64,000 nucleotides of DNA. Origin: Microbaculum marinisediminis. Lineage in GTDB: Bacteria > Pseudomonadota > Alphaproteobacteria > Rhizobiales > Tepidamorphaceae. Location of the stretch: contig NZ_JALIDZ010000008.1 in the NCBI RefSeq assembly GCF_025397915.1, positions 124,001 to 188,000 on the forward strand, given 5' to 3'. Positions 23,558-31,819 of this stretch are shown here, in pieces (positions within the stretch are counted from its first letter, which is position 1; each line of letters begins with the position of its first letter). Below the pieces are notes generated by a model. It saw only the letters and a list, made by a program, of their open reading frames with translations, was not told where the DNA came from and ran no database searches. The translations under genes and the position numbers were made by a program.

Positions 23558-24658
23558 TCAGATCGAATGCGGACGCGCGGATAGTCTGTCGACGAGCGCG
23601 ATTTCCCAGTCGGAAAGGCCTCCCAATGCGATCGCGAGAAAGTTGGACCGTCTGTAGTAGAGGTGGCAGTCGATGTCCCAGGTGAATCCGATGCCGCCGT
23701 GCGCCTGGATGTTGTTCATCGCGCACTCCTGAAAGGCATAGGTCGCGCTGACACGGGCCGTCGCGGCGGCCACCGGCAATTCATCGGAGTCCGTTGCCAG
23801 GGCCCAGGCGCCGTAATACGCGTTGGAGCGGGCAAGCGTGGCCGTGATGAACATGTTGGCGAGCATGTGCTTGATCGCCTGGAACGAGCCGACCGGCCGC
23901 CCGAAGGCAAAGCGCTGGCGCGTGTAGTCCGTGGCCATGTCGATGCAGCGTTCCGCCCCCCCGACCTGCTCGAAGGCAAGAAGCACCGCTGTCGCGTCCC
24001 GGACGTGATCCAGAAGCCCGCTGACGGCCAGGGGCTCGGCCTCTGCCGAAGACAGCTCGAGGCGAACGCCCTTGTGCATCCGGTCGAATAACTGCACCTG
24101 CGTGCGGGTGACGCCGGGTGCCGTGAGGTTGACCAGGAACAAGCCGTCCTGGTCGGACCGCGTATCCAATGCCCTGACGATGGCCCAGCTCGCGCACCCG
24201 CCATCGACGACGATCGGAGACGCGCCCGACAGCCTGCCATTGGCGAACGACATCGGCGCGCCGCCGTGCCCTCGCCCGCCATCGAGTACGACCGTGCCGA
24301 CGAGCTGTCCGGCCGCCACCTGCGGAAGCAGATCCGACTTCTGCGTCTCCGTGCCGCCCTGCACAAGATATTCGGCGAACTGGTAGACGCTGCTGGCGAA
24401 CGGGACCGGCGCGAGCGCCCGGCCGAACTCCTCGGCGACAACGCAAAGCTCCAGATAGCCGAAGCCCGATCCGCCATAGGCTTCCGGGATGTTCGTCCCC
24501 ATGAGCCCGATGCCCGCCATCGTTTCCCACAAAGCCCAGTCGACGCCATCGTCCTTTTCCATCGCGGACCGGACGACGGAGACGGCGCAATTGTCGGCCA
24601 GCAGTCGATTGACGACGTGCTTGAGCTGTTTCTGGTCTTCCGAGAAGTCAAAATTCAT
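23558..24658 (-). CDS. Acyl-CoA dehydrogenase family protein lacking the usual catalytic Glu
   Basis: A 366-residue ACAD-fold protein, starting MNFDFSEDQKQLKHVVNRLL. It keeps the N-terminal helices, IPEAYGGSGFGYLELCVVAEEFGRALAP, TRQRFAFGRPVGSFQAIKH and QAHGGIGFTWDIDCHLYYRR. The C-terminus then ends LAIALGGLSDWEIALVDRL with no E-G-(T/S/G) motif, so the catalytic base seems missing. This matches the partner subunit of heteromeric dehydrogenases such as ChsE1-ChsE2. The ATG at 24658 fits the family N-terminus; the frame extends to 24745 without support. It is the first gene of the operon, which ends with the crotonase. Confidence 0.87.
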   Translation of the reverse strand: MNFDFSEDQKQLKHVVNRLLADNCAVSVVRSAMEKDDGVDWALWETMAGIGLMGTNIPEAYGGSGFGYLELCVVAEEFGRALAPVPFASSVYQFAEYLVQGGTETQKSDLLPQVAAGQLVGTVVLDGGRGHGGAPMSFANGRLSGASPIVVDGGCASWAIVRALDTRSDQDGLFLVNLTAPGVTRTQVQLFDRMHKGVRLELSSAEAEPLAVSGLLDHVRDATAVLLAFEQVGGAERCIDMATDYTRQRFAFGRPVGSFQAIKHMLANMFITATLARSNAYYGAWALATDSDELPVAAATARVSATYAFQECAMNNIQAHGGIGFTWDIDCHLYYRRSNFLAIALGGLSDWEIALVDRLSARPHSI

Positions 24659-24760
24659 CTGCGAGGTCTCTGCGGCTAGCGGTACTGCGGCTGGCGAGCA
24701 GGCTGAATCAGCCCGTGTCGGGAAAGATTGAACCATCGCGCCCAACGAGCGTCAACTTAT

Positions 24761-24772
24761 TTTATATATAAA
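24761..24772. promoter_or_regulatory. AT-rich palindrome upstream of the dehydrogenase operon
   Basis: TTTATATATAAA is a perfect 12-base palindrome about 100 bases before the first dehydrogenase gene. It could be a regulator site or a -10 region. Confidence 0.4.
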
Positions 24773-24824
24773 GGATATCGGGCGCACCGGTTGCGGTGCG
24801 AAAAGCCGCCTCGGAGAGAATGGC

Positions 24825-24852
24825 TTTTAACCTGAAATATATAGACTTTCAG
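24825..24852. promoter_or_regulatory. Candidate operator, copy A
   Basis: It contains TTTTAACCTGAAATAT and an inverted repeat CTGAAA-N9-TTTCAG. A similar string, TTTTATACCTAAAGATAT, recurs at 25424, which suggests a shared protein-binding site. MarR binding is a guess. Confidence 0.4.
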
Positions 24853-25165
24853 AGATATCCCGAGAATGCCCCGGCGCGCCGGGGCGGGAATGCGCGCCTC
24901 CTTATGGCGCCAACACCCGCTGCCCACGCCGGCGATCGACAGGCGGCGATTTCCTCGCAAGCCATTACGGTGGCGCACGCCGAGAAGCAGGCACCGTCGC
25001 CACCGGCGACAACGCCTGAGACCCCGCGCGGCGCGTGACAGCCTGACCTCAGCTCCGGCCTCTATCGCCCGCAAGTATGGATGCGCGGCCGACCGAAACA
25101 GCCCGGCGCACCGCCTCGAGCCATGGCCCACCCAAACCGGCTACCAGGACTCAAATATTCCATTG

Positions 25166-25183
25166 ATAATAAACGGATATTAT
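25166..25183. promoter_or_regulatory. AT-rich inverted repeat
   Basis: ATAATA-AACGGA-TATTAT, perfect 6-base arms, in the middle of the divergent control region. Confidence 0.3.
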
Positions 25184-25423
25184 AATCACCCCATTCTTTC
25201 CCGGCGATTTCCGGAATCGCGCCTTGCCCTATCTGGCGCGCGTTTAGGACACGGATGAGAGCATCGACAACGAGACGCCGAGCCTATCTGACCGCACGAT
25301 CGCCCCCGCCCGCCCGGGCGCCGTTTCGGTCAATCCACGCCCCGCGATCTAGCCGCCGGCACGCCGGCCCCGAGCGCATGGCGGACAAGGCTGTTGCATG
25401 CGGAAACCAATCCAACTATGATA

Positions 25424-25446
25424 TTTTATACCTAAAGATATTTAGG
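25424..25446. promoter_or_regulatory. Candidate operator, copy B
   Basis: TTTTATACCTAAAGATAT followed by TTTAGG gives the perfect inverted repeat CCTAAA-GATA-TTTAGG (25431-25446). It resembles copy A at 24825-24852. It lies about 450 bases before the TRAP binding-protein gene. Confidence 0.45.
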
Positions 25447-25891
25447 GGCCGCCGATACCGCCGGGTCGATACGAACTGAAGCCGGCGACATCGGCTAAAG
25501 CAAATGAAATCTGCTCCATTCGAGAGCAGGGGGGATATTCGTTCGATGGCAGCGCACGTTGCGACAGTGTGGGACGCCGCATTGCCCGGCGCCACGCTAC
25601 CCGCCCTGGCGAAACGGGACGCCTTCGGGCGCATAGCCACGCCGGTGAGCGCTCACACCTCCAAGACATTCACGCCGCTCGGAGCGACGCCACGCACGGG
25701 CCCGGCCGGAGGGTGCACGGCGCGCTTTGCCATCCGCGCAACGCGCGCCAGCAAGGAGCCGGTCGTCCCATCACCGCAGATGAAAGGGCGTCCGTTCCCG
25801 ACAACGACAAGATCCTAGTGGCGTTCACCTGGAAACAAGCCACGGCAGGTGGGCGGCAAGACGCAATGCATCATCGAGTGGAGGAAAAACC

Positions 25892-26935
25892 GTGATGGTC
25901 ATCAATACAGACGCCCGTTCGGCAAAGGCCTGGTGGAAGGCGAAGGCGACAACGTCTCTTCTGGCTTTGGGGTTGGCGTCCTTCGGTTCGCCCACATGGG
26001 CGCAGACAGTCGTCCGCTTCGCCACCACGCTGCCCGAGACGAGCCCTTTGATCGAAGAGGTCTACCGGCCCTGGGCCGAGGAGATCAACGAGGCCGCGGA
26101 CGGGGAATTCGAGATACAGATCCTCGGCCCGACCTTCGCCAACACGGCGAACGTCGTCGACAGGGTGGTCACCGGCGTCGCCGAAATGGGGATCTGGGTT
26201 CTGCCCGCCACCGGCCAGCCCTTCCCGCGCTCGACCGTGACCACGCTGCCGCTGGTCGGCGGCGACCCGGCGCGCGCCTCCCTGGCGCTGTGGAAACTTC
26301 AGGAGAAGGGCCTGCTTGGCGACGAATTCGCCGAGGGAAAGCTGCTGCTCTTCGGCGTGCTCGCCTCCAATACGCTTCGCGCGCGCGAACCGATCACGTC
26401 GCTGGAGTCGCTCGCCGGACTGAAGGTCCGGGTAAGCGACAAGAACACCGCCGATGCGATGTCCGCCCTCGGGGCTTCGCCCGCGTTCATTTCACCCACC
26501 GAGATGTATCAGGCGGCGAGCAGAGGCGTGGTCGATGCCGTCATCACCAGCCCCGACACGTTTCAATCGTTCCGTTTGACGGAGCTTCTGCACCAGCATC
26601 TGGTCAACGTGACCTTTGGTGGCGTTCCGACCGCGGTCGTGATCAACAAGTCCTTCTACGAAGGCCTCAGCCCCAAGGGCAGGGCCGTGCTGGACTCGTT
26701 CACCGGCGAAGACGGTACGCGCCGCCTGGGGCAGGCCTATGCCGATTTCATCGACGGGATCACGGCCAGCTCCGCCAACGAGCCTCAGTATTCCGCCAGT
26801 CGCTTCGATGAAGCGGAACTGGAGAAGGTCCGGGACCTGATATCGCCGGTTATCGAGTCGTGGATCGAACGCACCCCCGACGGCCAGACCGTCCTCGATG
26901 CCTTCAAGGCGGAGTACGCCGCCGCGTCGGACTGA
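25892..26935 (+). CDS. dctP: TRAP transporter substrate-binding protein (DctP family)
   Basis: A 347-residue periplasmic receptor. The signal peptide ends at about residue 37 (SLLALGLASFGSPTWA-QTVVRFATT). The mature part has the DctP fold with GVLASNTLRAREPITSLESLAGLKVRVSD, including the ligand-contacting arginine after LAGLKVR, and EMYQAASRGVVDAVITSPDTF. GGAGG lies upstream of both the GTG at 25892 and the ATG at 25895. It is followed by the fused membrane component. Together they should import the acid degraded by the divergent CoA-transferase/dehydrogenase operon. The ligand is unknown. Confidence 0.9.
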   Translation: MMVINTDARSAKAWWKAKATTSLLALGLASFGSPTWAQTVVRFATTLPETSPLIEEVYRPWAEEINEAADGEFEIQILGPTFANTANVVDRVVTGVAEMGIWVLPATGQPFPRSTVTTLPLVGGDPARASLALWKLQEKGLLGDEFAEGKLLLFGVLASNTLRAREPITSLESLAGLKVRVSDKNTADAMSALGASPAFISPTEMYQAASRGVVDAVITSPDTFQSFRLTELLHQHLVNVTFGGVPTAVVINKSFYEGLSPKGRAVLDSFTGEDGTRRLGQAYADFIDGITASSANEPQYSASRFDEAELEKVRDLISPVIESWIERTPDGQTVLDAFKAEYAAASD

Positions 26936-27069
26936 CGCGCCCCGGGCCATGCCCGTCGTCGGCGCGCGTCGCCGGAACCGTTTGGCCCTCCCCCTGGCCG
27001 GACGGTTCCTTCGGGCCGGCTCCCCTTTCGGATCGGTAATCCCGCATCGCTCCAGCAGGTCGAAAGCAA

Positions 27070-29037
27070 GTGGACGACGTTGAGCACATGGAACCGTCTT
27101 TGAACCACGCCGCGGACGGCGACGCCGATAGCGCCGACGCCGGGCAGCGCGACAGCCTGCTTCAGCGCATCGACACTGCGTTGCGGACCGCGAACCAGAA
27201 GATCGCCTCCTTCGGCGTCGTCATCATGCTGGCGATCGGCATCCTGAACCTGATCGACATCATCGTCTTTCGCTGGCTGCTCAACGCCCCGATCACCGGT
27301 TCCAACGAGCTGTTCTCGACCCTGTTCTCCGTGGCGATCGCCTCGGTGCTGGCCAGCGGGCTGTCGCAGCGGGCCAATCTCGAGGTGGATCTTCTGTCGG
27401 CGATCTTCTCCCAGCGCCAGCAGACGATCCTTCGGGCGATCGGCGCCTTCCTCTACCTGTTCCTGATCGTCTGCCTCGCGGTGGCCGTCTTCGACCAGCT
27501 GGTGCTGTCCTACGAGCGCGGCATGGAAACGCCGATCCGCCAGTGGAAGCTGTGGCCGTTCTACTCCTTCATCTTCGTCCTCTTCCTGCTTTGCATTCCC
27601 GCGCAGGCCGTCGCCGCCCTGGAGCTTGCCGGCAGGGTGGGACGCCCGGTCCGGTCCACGCTGGTGATCGGTGGCGGAACGCTGCTCGCCCTCGCCCTCG
27701 TCGTCGCCGCGATCTCGCTCCCCCGGCCGGCGTTCCAGTCCGACATGCTGACGGCCAGCGTGATCGTGATCGCGCTGGTCTGGGGCGCGCTGGTGTTCTA
27801 CGTCCCGCTGGCCGCCGTCCTCGGTGGCGCCGCCATGCTTGGCATCACCGCGACCTTCGGGCCGAACGCCGCCTTCAACATCGCCGGGTCCGAGACGCTG
27901 GGCCTGCTGCGCAGCAGCGATCTCGGCGTCATCCCCTATTTCCTGCTGATGGGCGGGTTCGCGATCGCCGGCGGCATGTCCAACGACATCTACCGCTTCG
28001 CCCACGCCCTGTTCGCCCCGTTCCGCGGCGGCCTGGCGCTGGCGACCATCGGCGGCTGCGCCGGATTCGGCGCGCTGACCGGCTCCTCCATGGCGACGAT
28101 CATCAGCATCGGATCGGCGGCCTATCCCGAGATGACCAGCCGCGGCTACGCCCGGACCCTGGTGTCCGGCGTCATCGCCGCCGGCGGCACGCTCGGACAG
28201 TTGATCCCGCCGTCGACGGTGGTGGTGATCTACGCCCTCTTGGTCGAGGAATCGATCGGCGCGCTGTACCTCGCGATCCTGGTGCCCGCCGCGATCACGA
28301 TCCTGTGCTACGCCGCGGTCGTGTTGATCTGGGTGAGCCTGGACAAGACCGCCGCGCCGGCCGGCGAACGCTGGGACCTCGAGGAACTGCGCGCCTCGGC
28401 GGTCGTTTGCCTGCCCGTGTTCCTGATGTTCGCCACGGTGATGGGATCGATCTTCTTCGGGGTGATGACGGCGACCGAGGCCGCATCGCTTGGCGCGGTG
28501 TTCGCCTTCGTCGTCGCCCTGTGGCGCAGGAAGCTCGCCAACGGCGCATTCTGGTCGATCGCCGCCGCCGCGACGCGCTCGACGTCGATGATCTACTTCA
28601 TGATCATCGGCGCCTTGATCATCACCTTCTTCCTGGCCTCCACCGCGTTGCTCCAGACGATCACCGATGCTGTCGTCGATCTGGGCCTGCCGACATGGGG
28701 CGTGCTCGGCCTGATGGTCGGCTTCTACATCCTCATCGGCGCCTTCATGGACAGCACGACGGTGATGATGATCACCGCCTCGACGTCCGCGGCGATCGTC
28801 CAGGCGCTGGGCTTCGACCTGCTGTGGTGGGGCGTGATCATGGTGCTGCTGGTCGAACTCGGCGTGCTGACCCCGCCCTTCGGGATCAACATCTTCATTC
28901 TGAAGAGCATCGCCGGCAACCTCCCGGTCGGCACGGCCTACCGGGGCGTCATCCCCTTCGTGCTGATCGACCTCGTCAAGATCATCGCCCTGATGGCGTT
29001 CCCCGCCCTGATCCTCTGGATACCGGGCCTGAGCTGA
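27070..29037 (+). CDS. TRAP transporter fused membrane protein DctQM
   Basis: A 655-residue inner-membrane protein joining both TRAP permease parts. Residues of about 30-195 form the small DctQ domain with four helices (GSNELFSTLFSVAIASVLASG is characteristic). About 200-655 form the large DctM domain with GCAGFGALTGSSMATIISIG, AAGGTLGQLIPPSTVVVIYALL and LLTPPFG-like GVLTPPFGINIFILKS. The start is GTG at 27070 or ATG at 27088; neither has a strong ribosome-binding site. The gap of 134 bases after dctP is unusual but the strand is the same. Fused DctQM is known in TRAP families. Confidence 0.92.
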   Translation: MDDVEHMEPSLNHAADGDADSADAGQRDSLLQRIDTALRTANQKIASFGVVIMLAIGILNLIDIIVFRWLLNAPITGSNELFSTLFSVAIASVLASGLSQRANLEVDLLSAIFSQRQQTILRAIGAFLYLFLIVCLAVAVFDQLVLSYERGMETPIRQWKLWPFYSFIFVLFLLCIPAQAVAALELAGRVGRPVRSTLVIGGGTLLALALVVAAISLPRPAFQSDMLTASVIVIALVWGALVFYVPLAAVLGGAAMLGITATFGPNAAFNIAGSETLGLLRSSDLGVIPYFLLMGGFAIAGGMSNDIYRFAHALFAPFRGGLALATIGGCAGFGALTGSSMATIISIGSAAYPEMTSRGYARTLVSGVIAAGGTLGQLIPPSTVVVIYALLVEESIGALYLAILVPAAITILCYAAVVLIWVSLDKTAAPAGERWDLEELRASAVVCLPVFLMFATVMGSIFFGVMTATEAASLGAVFAFVVALWRRKLANGAFWSIAAAATRSTSMIYFMIIGALIITFFLASTALLQTITDAVVDLGLPTWGVLGLMVGFYILIGAFMDSTTVMMITASTSAAIVQALGFDLLWWGVIMVLLVELGVLTPPFGINIFILKSIAGNLPVGTAYRGVIPFVLIDLVKIIALMAFPALILWIPGLS

Positions 29038-29084
29038 CCGACGGCGCCGGACCACGTGCAACCGACCTAAGCCATCGCGGGGCG

Positions 29085-29615
29085 CTAGTCGTGCGCCTCC
29101 TCGCGATCGTCGTCGTCCTCGTGGTGCTCGTCGTCTTCCTCCATGTGGTGCATCAGGTTCCGGATTCCCGACGGGATATCGGCATCCGAGAACCGTCGCT
29201 GCGCCTCGGCGTCGTGGACGAAGGCGATGATGTCGGCGAGCTCCGCGCCGTCGAGGACGATCGGCTCGCCCAGTTCCTCACGCTGCAGATAGACCATCGC
29301 CTCGGCGCCGCGCCACATCTTGGCGGCGAACTCGAACGGGTTCATCGGCACCGGCATCGTATCCGCGTCGAGCGCGGGCGCATCCTCGCCGCCGACCCCG
29401 TTGATCGCATGGCAGACGACGCATCCCTTGCTGGCGAACAGGTCCCGGCCGCGGACCGGGTCCATCTGCGGCATGGTCAGGCCGGGCGCGATGGCCTGTT
29501 CCTCCAGCGCGTCACCTGGATCACCATGGCTCTTGGCGAGCGCTCCGTCTCCGCCCCAGGCAACGAGGCCGACGGCGACGATGGCGGCGGCGATCCCTGT
29601 TGGACATTTCATCAC
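29085..29615 (-). CDS. Class I c-type cytochrome with His/acidic C-terminal tail
   Basis: A 176-residue exported protein. The signal peptide is about residues 1-27 (GIAAAIVAVGLVAWGGDGALA). One haem site, CVVCH at 65-69, is followed by PVPMNPFEFAAKMW, where a methionine may be the axial ligand. The last 22 residues, roughly HHMEEDDEHHEDDDDREEAH, are nearly all His, Asp and Glu, a possible metal-binding tail. The gene stands alone, convergent with the TRAP permease. The electron partner is not evident; no oxidase or dehydrogenase is adjacent. Confidence 0.85.
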   Translation of the reverse strand: MMKCPTGIAAAIVAVGLVAWGGDGALAKSHGDPGDALEEQAIAPGLTMPQMDPVRGRDLFASKGCVVCHAINGVGGEDAPALDADTMPVPMNPFEFAAKMWRGAEAMVYLQREELGEPIVLDGAELADIIAFVHDAEAQRRFSDADIPSGIRNLMHHMEEDDEHHEDDDDREEAHD

Positions 29616-29731
29616 GATCTCCCTCCCCTGATCTCCCGCTGGACAACCTGAAACGACACCCGCGCCGCGAGACCCGTACGGTCATGCCGGACGACACGGC
29701 CAGCGCCCGCGATACCACCGCGACCCTGCGG

Positions 29732-30430
29732 TCACTCGGCCCAGATCACCGCCCGGACCATTTGCGGCAGGACGCCGACATGATCCTCGACGCCCGTCAC
29801 GCCAGGTGTGCCTTCGGCGGCGACGCGCAGCGCCTGCTTTTCGGCATTAGTCTCCACCGCGCCCCAGAGCCGGACGACCCCGTCGTTCACGACGATATTG
29901 ATGAATTCCTTGCGAATGCCGGTTTCCGCGACCGCCTTGTCCAGCGCGTCGCGAAGCGCGCGATCGTCGAGCGAGGGCGCCTTGACCGGTCCGCGCGCGA
30001 CCAGACCGTGCAGCAGGTTCGCGCGGCTGACGATCCCGACGATTTTTCCGTCGCGAATGACAGGCACCCGCTTGATCCGATGCCCCTCCAGAAGCGTCGC
30101 CACGTCCTCCAGCGAGGCGTCCTCGGCGATGGTGACGACGTCGCGCGTCATGACGTCCCGGGCGCTGAGCCCGTGCGACTTCACATAGTCGCGTGCGCTG
30201 GTCTCCGGTTCGGCGAGCAGCCGCAGCCACCAGGACGGATGACGCTCGGCGCCGGTTTCGGGCCGCCGCATCAGGTCTCCTTCGCTGACGAGGCCCACGA
30301 GTTGACCGCCGTCATCCACCACGGGCACCGCGCTGATGCGAGACGTCACCAGCTGTCTCGCGATATCGCGGACCGAGGTCTCCGGCCCGACGGTGACGAC
30401 GTCGCGCGTCATGACATCCCTGGCGAGCAT
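29732..30430 (-). CDS. Double CBS domain protein with C-terminal BON domain
   Basis: A 232-residue cytoplasmic protein. Two CBS motifs are clear, each opening with ARDVMTRDVVT (near residues 3 and 91), with SRISAVPVVDDGGQLVGLVSEGDLM and HRIKRVPVIRDGKIVGIVSRANLL. A BON domain follows at about 155-225 (LDKAVAETGIRKEFINIVVNDGVVRLWGAVETNAEKQAL). ATG at 30430 is chosen since GGGAG lies 8 bases upstream; a TTG farther up is weaker. The start overlaps the stop of the AhpD-like gene by one base. CBS pairs usually sense adenosine nucleotides; the role is unknown. Confidence 0.9.
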   Translation of the reverse strand: MLARDVMTRDVVTVGPETSVRDIARQLVTSRISAVPVVDDGGQLVGLVSEGDLMRRPETGAERHPSWWLRLLAEPETSARDYVKSHGLSARDVMTRDVVTIAEDASLEDVATLLEGHRIKRVPVIRDGKIVGIVSRANLLHGLVARGPVKAPSLDDRALRDALDKAVAETGIRKEFINIVVNDGVVRLWGAVETNAEKQALRVAAEGTPGVTGVEDHVGVLPQMVRAVIWAE

Positions 30431-31065
30431 CAGATCTCTCCCGCGTTCTGTTCGCTTACCCAACGTGCGGTGTCCGAGGCCGCCTCGCCGTCGACGGTGC
30501 CAGTGGCGGCGGCAGTGGCGGTGGCGGGACGCTCGCAGAACCCCTGCGGCGGGACACCGAGGGCCGCATTGAACTTGCTCGACAGGTTCTGGAACGCGAT
30601 CAGCGCGGTCAGTTCGACGATCGCATCATCGGAAAAGTGATCGCGCAGCGCGTCCACGGTTTCGTCGCGGACGCCCGGCCCGGAGACCGTCATCTCCTCG
30701 GCGTAATCGAGGGCGCTCCGTTCCCGGTCGCTGTAGATCGGGCTGTCCCGCCAGTCGCGGAGAGACACGACCTTGTCCCACCCCGCGCCCCGCTTGAGCA
30801 GCGTCGCGGAGTTCAGATCGACGCAGAACGGGCAATGGTTGATCTGCGAGACCCGGACCGTGATCAGCGAGCGCAGCGACGGTTCGATCGGCGAGCCTCT
30901 CCGGTCGATGACCCCGTATAGGGTGGCGACGGCGACAAACAGCTTCGGCGATCGGGCCCAAAGACGCGCGGCATCCAGAACCTGTCCGTATTTGCGGCGC
31001 TGGTTCCAGAAGAAGGGCCGCAGATACCAGGACGTCTGCTGCTCGGGTCTCGGCTCGATGTGCAT
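30430..31065 (-). CDS. AhpD/carboxymuconolactone decarboxylase family protein
   Basis: A 211-residue protein with the AhpD-like core RVSQINHCPFCVDLNSATLL. Cys78 and Cys81 form a CxxC pair; the His of the AhpD CxxCxxxH motif is Asn85 here, as in many carboxymuconolactone decarboxylase-like peroxidase homologs. Residues past about 180 are Ala/Thr-rich and probably disordered. It is translationally coupled to the CBS-BON gene. A disulfide-based peroxidase role is plausible but not proven. Confidence 0.85.
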   Translation of the reverse strand: MHIEPRPEQQTSWYLRPFFWNQRRKYGQVLDAARLWARSPKLFVAVATLYGVIDRRGSPIEPSLRSLITVRVSQINHCPFCVDLNSATLLKRGAGWDKVVSLRDWRDSPIYSDRERSALDYAEEMTVSGPGVRDETVDALRDHFSDDAIVELTALIAFQNLSSKFNAALGVPPQGFCERPATATAAATGTVDGEAASDTARWVSEQNAGEI

Positions 31066-31252
31066 CGACTCCCCTCCACCGCGAAGCGAAACAACTGCCG
31101 CAGCAGGGCTTCTCGATTACCGCCACACGGGGAACATTTACCCGCTCCCGCGGCCCTCATTCTTTAACGCGCATCAATCAATTCGATCGCGCGGTGGGGC
31201 AAGGTCGCGACGGTTGATCGGCGCGGCGGCGCCGACGCGAACGACCCAATGG

Positions 31253-31747
31253 ATGCAAGCAGGGAGGTTCGCCATCGGTATCGCTGTGATCCTTTCGGTC
31301 TGCCTGGTCCTGGCGACAACCGGATTTCACTATTCGACCCTGCACTGGCTTTCGAGCGGGATGGCGCGTTTCGCGATGCGGCCGCGACGGCGCGTGCTGT
31401 CCATCGTCTTCATCACGCTGATGGCCCATATCGGCGAGATCGTGCTGTATGCCGCGGCCTATGCGGTCTCGGTCGACGTCCTGCGGCTGGGCGACTTCGG
31501 CGGCCGCCCGGTCTCAAGCGAACTCGACTACCTGTACTTCTCCATCGTCACCTACACGTCTCTCGGGCTCGGCGACGTGTTCCCCGGAGGCCATCTGCGT
31601 TTCATCGCCGGCATAGAGGCCCTGAACGGGCTGCTGCTGATTACCTGGTCCGGCTCCTTCATCTACCTGGCCATGGGCCGGCTGTGGCCGTGGGAACGCT
31701 GCGTCCAGCCGAAGCGACCGGACCGCATCCCCGGCGGCGCGGGCTAA
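31253..31747 (+). CDS. Two-TM ion channel family protein
   Basis: A membrane protein of about 164 residues with hydrophobic helices near 8-28, 50-72 and 115-135, and a pore loop SIVTYTSLGLGDVFPGGHLRF between the last two. The filter SLGLGD resembles, but is not identical to, the TVGYGD-type potassium filter. It belongs to the Ion_trans_2-like group common in proteobacteria. The start is uncertain: no convincing ribosome-binding site precedes the ATG at 31253, and the frame is open further upstream. It is transcribed divergently from the AhpD-like gene. Confidence 0.75.
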   Translation: MQAGRFAIGIAVILSVCLVLATTGFHYSTLHWLSSGMARFAMRPRRRVLSIVFITLMAHIGEIVLYAAAYAVSVDVLRLGDFGGRPVSSELDYLYFSIVTYTSLGLGDVFPGGHLRFIAGIEALNGLLLITWSGSFIYLAMGRLWPWERCVQPKRPDRIPGGAG

Positions 31748-31819
31748 CCGGGATTTTATTCGCGCCGGCATCGCCGGTTTCGTGCAATGCTGGTTTGCAG
31801 GCAGGCAAGCGAGACGATC

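Larger units (their letters stand above)
24659..25891. other. Long gene-free control region between divergent operons
   Basis: These 1.2 kb lie between the acyl-CoA dehydrogenase operon (-) and the TRAP transporter (+). Open frames present are short, lack start signals and match no family I know. The stretch has several AT-rich islands in otherwise GC-rich DNA, with palindromes listed separately. I see no tRNA, insertion sequence or obvious degraded gene. Possible contents are two promoters, operators and perhaps a small RNA. Confidence 0.6.

Noticed and set aside
24757-25131. A 124-codon frame in the long intergenic gap
   Set aside because: The product is Arg- and Cys-rich without any recognisable motif, has no ribosome-binding site and crosses the AT-rich islands.
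31164-31177. TTAACGCGCATCAA as an FNR/FixK-type box upstream of the ion channel gene
   Set aside because: Only the right half-site (ATCAA) fits; the left half TTAAC differs from TTGAT. One half-site is expected by chance, and no other good box was found near the stress-related genes.
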